Positions 35,809 through 40,162 of a stretch of DNA of 40,162 nucleotides are shown piece by piece. A program made the translations under genes and the position numbers. Below the pieces are notes generated by a model that did not search any database, had not been told where the DNA came from, and saw only the letters and a list, made by a program, of their open reading frames with translations. Source of the DNA: Sulfurovum sp. Its GTDB lineage: Bacteria > Campylobacterota > Campylobacteria > Campylobacterales > Sulfurovaceae. Every line of letters starts with the position of its first letter. Positions within the stretch are counted from its first letter, which is position 1. The stretch covers positions 1 through 40,162 of the forward strand of contig JAMONL010000116.1 of assembly GCA_027065815.1 (NCBI GenBank), in the 5' to 3' direction.

Positions 35809-38800
35809 TTATCCTCTATATTTTTTTATGAGAGTGTTGATCTCATCTTTAGAATTTGATGCAGTGATTATAGCTAGATTACTATAAGATTGACTGATAT
35901 CATCGGAAATTAGATCCTCATCAGCAAATAGAATGTCATATTTTCCTGTGTCGAGTTCTTCTCTAAGTTGTTCAGTATTATCCATAGTCGTATAGTTATA
36001 ATGAAGATTCTCAAGTACTTTCTCAAGTACTCTTTTCTCTATCAGAAATTTTTTAGCGATGAGTATGTGCTTTTCTGTTGGAATATTCATATCTATCGAT
36101 ATCGTATTCTCCTCCTGAATATCTATAGAATCAGGAGCTGTTTCGACAGCTATTTCTTTCTCTTCAATGATAACTTCCTGTTTCTGATCAGCTTGCTTTG
36201 GCTCTGGTTTCTCTTGATCAATATCCACAGCTTTGTTGGCAAGGAATTTGTTGAGGATATAGAGAAGCTCAGAAGTTTCGATCGGTTTAGTGATATACTC
36301 ATCCATACCTTCACCCATAAATCTTTCTCTATCGCCTTTGAGAGCATTGGCTGTCAAGGCAACGATCGGTACATGAGGGACATCTTCATCCTCTTCGTAG
36401 TCGAGAATTTCATGTGTTGCTTCAATACCATCCATGACCGGCATTTGAATATCCATAAAAAGCAGATCATAATCATTGTGTCTTCTCTTCTCAAATGACT
36501 CAAGACCGTTATTTGCAAGATCGACGGTAATACCGTGTTCCTCAAGGATACGCATGATCAGTTTCTGGTTGATGATATTGTCTTCTGTGACAAGGACCTT
36601 CGCATCAAACCTTGTTGCTTTTTTGACCTCTGCCTCTTCAATGATCTGAGGTGTTGTATCGGCTGTTTTTGTAAGGATACTCTTTAATTTAGTGAGTGTG
36701 ATCGGTTTGTAGATCACATTTTCCTGATCAATAGCGAGTTCTTCGATCTTATTACGGCTTGTTACATTTGCAATAACCACAAGTTTGTATTTTTCAATAT
36801 TACTGATCGCATCCAGAATATTCTGTTTTGCTTTATCAATATCGATCCAGTAATTCTTACAGACATCATTGTCATTCAACTCTTTGAGATCACCGACAGA
36901 TTCAAAATGTTTCACTGCAGGGCCAAAGTATTCAATGTATTTTTCAAGATAGCTGTCTAGCTTGGTTGGGATATCCTGCTCATATTTACCAATGGTAATG
37001 TCCGTAAATGCATGGGTATAGTTCGCTTCCGTTGACGTTACTGCTTCAAGTGGAAGAGTAAAGTAGAAGGTTGTTCCATGGTCTTTTGCAGATTCAAGTT
37101 CAAGTTCTCCACCCATGAGTTCAACGAATTGGCTCGAGATCGTAAGACCAAGACCGGTACCACCGTACTTTCTGGTTACAGAGGCATCGGCCTGGGAGAA
37201 GGCATCAAAGATACGTGATTGCTGATCTTTTGACATACCGATACCGTTATCCTGGACAGAAAAATAAATCAGGTTCTCATCACTCTCATCACTCTTGTCT
37301 ACAGACTGGATCTCAAGATTGATCTCTCCCCCGTAAGAGGTGAATTTGATGGCATTGGAAAGAAGGTTAATAAGGATCTCTTTAAGCTTTGTTGGATCAC
37401 CTTTCAGTTTATTGCTGATCGTAGGATCCATATAGTAGTTAAGGTCAATATTCTTTTCTGCAGCTGCAACAGCATAGGTCTCAATGGCACTTTCAAATTC
37501 TTCAGCAGCATCAAATACGATATTTTCAATCTCGATCTTATTACTTTCAATTTTGGAAAGGTCAAGAATGTTGTTGATAATGCTCAGAAGGTTTTCCGAA
37601 CTTTTGTCAATAATAGAAAGGAATTCGTCCTGCTCATCTGTAAGATCTGTACTTCTAAGGATCTCGGTAAACCCGACAATACCATTAAGGGGTGTACGTA
37701 TTTCATGAGACATGTTCGCAAGGAACAGTGATTTTGCTTCATTGGCCTGGAGTGCTGTAAGCTTATCTTCTTTTGCAGTTTCAACCAGTGTTTCCAGAAA
37801 CTTATAGGCTTCTTTGGTACCTTCATGGGTATCCAGCTCAATATTCTCAATATTGGCAGTATCCGATGCCAGATACTGCTCAGAACTCTTCATGTCTTCA
37901 ACTGCTTTGTTCAGCACATCTTCAAGTTCTTTAATATTTCTTGAAATATCTCTGGTCGTATGGTACCCGAGGACAGCAAGAATAAGTGATAGAAGCAGAA
38001 TAACGGATGCAATAGAAAGTAAAATGATCTGATCTTTAAGATAGGAATCACTTTTTTCCCATAGTGTATTGGATGTGACCAATTCAGCTTTTGAAAGCAG
38101 GGCGATCTTTTTTGTCTGCAACGTGAACCAGTCTATAGGATTTTCAGCATAATCACCGTTATCGACGTCAGTTTGGATTGCTGAAGATGTTTCTCCCAGC
38201 TCTGTGAATACTTCTTTTGCCTTAGGGTTGTTTAAAATCTGCTCCAGTTTTGCATGAAGTACAGGATCTTCCACCTGATTGATGTCAAACCCGTTCGCTT
38301 TTGTTTTGAAATGATCCCATAGTGCGATCTCTTCAAATGACATGGAAGATTTTTTGCTCATGTAGTAAGAGATGAAACCTCTTTCCAAACCGGCATTTTC
38401 TTTGGCAGTCGAGAGCTGCAGAAGAGACGAGATGAGAGATGAGATCTCCGTATTGAGGGCAAAGTTCTTGATCTCTGATATCGTATCAAGTGTTGGGGTA
38501 GCAAGTTTTTTAGTGTATCCGTCAAAAAAGATCTTTTTAAATGGTTCACTTCGAGTATCTACACTTTTTCTGATTGATGAAATTTCTTTCAGATTGTTCA
38601 GCAGGGTACTGTATTTTGCATCATCAACATAATCCTCTTCTCCAAGCAGTTTAAGTAATGGCGGGATGAAACTTGTATTTTTATAGACAAGCTTCTCTTT
38701 AAGTGTTGCAAATGACTTGTCTGTATTTACTCTTTGTTTTTTGAGTGTTTCATTGAATTCTTTCCCGTCGCTACCCAGATAAAGAGAGGTTAGACCACGT

Positions 38801-38976
38801 TCTTTACCGATGTTGACGAGCGCTTTACTTAAACTTGCATTGTTGTTAAGAATGATTTTTAGTGCATTCGCTTTTTCATAGTTCAAATATGAAGTTACAA
38901 AGAAATAACCTGATAGAAGAATAAGAAACATAATTGGCACAACACCAACCATTTTAAGTCTAGTTCGAATAGTCAT
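35809..38976 (-). CDS. Hybrid sensor histidine kinase with N-terminal NIT (nitrate/nitrite-sensing-like) domain and C-terminal receiver domains
   Basis: N-terminal [45 protein letters not shown] (HisKA); [40 protein letters not shown] (HATPase); [23 protein letters not shown] (REC). Confidence 0.9.
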   Translation of the reverse strand: MTIRTRLKMVGVVPIMFLILLSGYFFVTSYLNYEKANALKIILNNNASLSKALVNIGKERGLTSLYLGSDGKEFNETLKKQRVNTDKSFATLKEKLVYKNTSFIPPLLKLLGEEDYVDDAKYSTLLNNLKEISSIRKSVDTRSEPFKKIFFDGYTKKLATPTLDTISEIKNFALNTEISSLISSLLQLSTAKENAGLERGFISYYMSKKSSMSFEEIALWDHFKTKANGFDINQVEDPVLHAKLEQILNNPKAKEVFTELGETSSAIQTDVDNGDYAENPIDWFTLQTKKIALLSKAELVTSNTLWEKSDSYLKDQIILLSIASVILLLSLILAVLGYHTTRDISRNIKELEDVLNKAVEDMKSSEQYLASDTANIENIELDTHEGTKEAYKFLETLVETAKEDKLTALQANEAKSLFLANMSHEIRTPLNGIVGFTEILRSTDLTDEQDEFLSIIDKSSENLLSIINNILDLSKIESNKIEIENIVFDAAEEFESAIETYAVAAAEKNIDLNYYMDPTISNKLKGDPTKLKEILINLLSNAIKFTSYGGEINLEIQSVDKSDESDENLIYFSVQDNGIGMSKDQQSRIFDAFSQADASVTRKYGGTGLGLTISSQFVELMGGELELESAKDHGTTFYFTLPLEAVTSTEANYTHAFTDITIGKYEQDIPTKLDSYLEKYIEYFGPAVKHFESVGDLKELNDNDVCKNYWIDIDKAKQNILDAISNIEKYKLVVIANVTSRNKIEELAIDQENVIYKPITLTKLKSILTKTADTTPQIIEEAEVKKATRFDAKVLVTEDNIINQKLIMRILEEHGITVDLANNGLESFEKRRHNDYDLLFMDIQMPVMDGIEATHEILDYEEDEDVPHVPIVALTANALKGDRERFMGEGMDEYITKPIETSELLYILNKFLANKAVDIDQEKPEPKQADQKQEVIIEEKEIAVETAPDSIDIQEENTISIDMNIPTEKHILIAKKFLIEKRVLEKVLENLHYNYTTMDNTEQLREELDTGKYDILFADEDLISDDISQSYSNLAIITASNSKDEINTLIKKYRG

Positions 38977-38990
38977 ACTTTATTTCCTTT

Positions 38991-40151
38991 TTATTTTGAG
39001 ATGATATTGATCTGATGTTCAAAAGAGAGGAAATGTGCCCAATACTCTTTGATGAGATCTTCTAATTGACTGCTGTCTTCACAGAACTGTATTTTGTAAA
39101 GTGTATCTGCAAGCGGGTTGATACGGAGATTACTGGCTGTCCCTTTTAAGAGATGTCCTATTTTTTGGATCGCATCGAGATCAGCATTTTCATAAGCGCT
39201 TAACATATTTTCAGTTTCCACATGGGCCTGATCAATGAAATCGATAACAAATTCTTCGATCAATTCCTTAGGAAGACTGAGATCGTTGGCTGCTTCTTCA
39301 AGCTGGAAATCAAAATGGATCGGTTGGACATGACTGAGGTCAATGGTACCAAAGCTTTCGCTAGGTGTTTCCTTTTCCGGCTTTTCCTTAATTTGGTCTG
39401 GCGTTTCCTCTGTATCATTGCTATTCTGGTCATTTGTAGTCAATCTGGCCAAAGTATCGTAGAAAGAGCGAATCAATGTATCTTGCTCATTTTCATTGGA
39501 GTTTTCAATATCTGAGATGATCTGCTTGATGAGTGGAAGATGTAGGACATTTGAAAGGTGTGACAAAGTAGTGATGGCATGAGATCTTTTTTTAGACTGT
39601 GTACTTCTTAGATCTTCTTCAAGTGTCAATGCCGTATCGATATATTCATTGAGGAAAGCATTATAGTCTTCTTCCGAGATCCCGATCTTTTGGCTTATTT
39701 CCGAAACATTGATGACGATAGGTGAACTGTCTTCAGTTTCTGTCTTTTTCTCTACTACAGATTCGGTTATTTCGTCTATAAAGAATGGTTCGTCATCCAT
39801 GATGATAGGTGAACTGTCTTCAGTTTCTGTATCCATACTACTTTCGGTTTCAGCTTCTTCTGGATGTTTTTCTTTGTCAGGTTTTGTCTCTTTCTCTACT
39901 ACAGATTCATCTATTTCATCTATAAGGAATGGTTCGTCATCCATGATGAGATCAAAGGGTTTATCCTCTTCTAAAATAGAGATCGTCTCTTCTTTCTCTT
40001 TTTCAGTTTCGGGAGGAAGAGTAACAGGACTGTCATTGAAGGTAATAGGTTCATCATCTAGCAGGGAAAAATCATTCTTCTCTGTGGTGAATGTTTCCAA
40101 CTCACTTTCATCACTTTCTGCTTTGGATTCATTGATCACGATGAGGGTCAT
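38991..40151 (-). CDS. Hpt-domain phosphotransfer protein with acidic repeat-containing N-terminus (possibly incomplete at 5' end)
   Basis: DAIQKIGHLLKGTASNLRINPLADTLYKIQF is an Hpt HxxKG motif. The frame stays open upstream of 40151 to the window edge (..LGD-MTLIV), so the true start may lie outside. Confidence 0.75.
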   Translation of the reverse strand: MTLIVINESKAESDESELETFTTEKNDFSLLDDEPITFNDSPVTLPPETEKEKEETISILEEDKPFDLIMDDEPFLIDEIDESVVEKETKPDKEKHPEEAETESSMDTETEDSSPIIMDDEPFFIDEITESVVEKKTETEDSSPIVINVSEISQKIGISEEDYNAFLNEYIDTALTLEEDLRSTQSKKRSHAITTLSHLSNVLHLPLIKQIISDIENSNENEQDTLIRSFYDTLARLTTNDQNSNDTEETPDQIKEKPEKETPSESFGTIDLSHVQPIHFDFQLEEAANDLSLPKELIEEFVIDFIDQAHVETENMLSAYENADLDAIQKIGHLLKGTASNLRINPLADTLYKIQFCEDSSQLEDLIKEYWAHFLSFEHQINIISK

Positions 40152-40162
40152 GTCCCCGAGTA

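Overview
This 40 kb window looks like a chromosomal segment from a Campylobacterota (Sulfurovum-like) bacterium. That assignment is inferred from the futalosine-pathway mqnC, the ccoS/ccoI pair, the kdsA-ribH-nusB gene order and overall protein character. Most of the window is core genes: pgi (partial), phosphomannomutase/phosphoglucomutase, galE, ccoS, ccoI, rho, murI, trpS, der, an MscS channel, a DMT transporter, kdsA, ribH, nusB, mqnC, an M16 peptidase, recG, hpf, bamD, lon, and a NIT-domain hybrid kinase with Hpt and receiver partners. Four items stand out. (1) A minus-strand operon encodes a ~1970-aa multidomain secreted protein and four prepilin-like proteins, and is preceded by what reads as a class-I c-di-GMP (GEMM) riboswitch whose P1 stem is mutually exclusive with a downstream hairpin. 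(2) A small four-helix-bundle (S23/IVP-family) gene sits between rho and murI, bracketed by degenerate 7-bp repeat arrays of the same consensus (GANNATT) in inverted orientation. The left array supplies the gene's ribosome-binding site and start codon, and the right array occupies the murI start region. (3) Two further 7-bp arrays (AGCGTT[A/C]) lie immediately 3' of der and hpf. (4) There is a scattered family of GTAG-headed REP-like hairpins, one of which extends the lon ORF in frame. No tRNA, rRNA, CRISPR array or recognisable transposase was seen.
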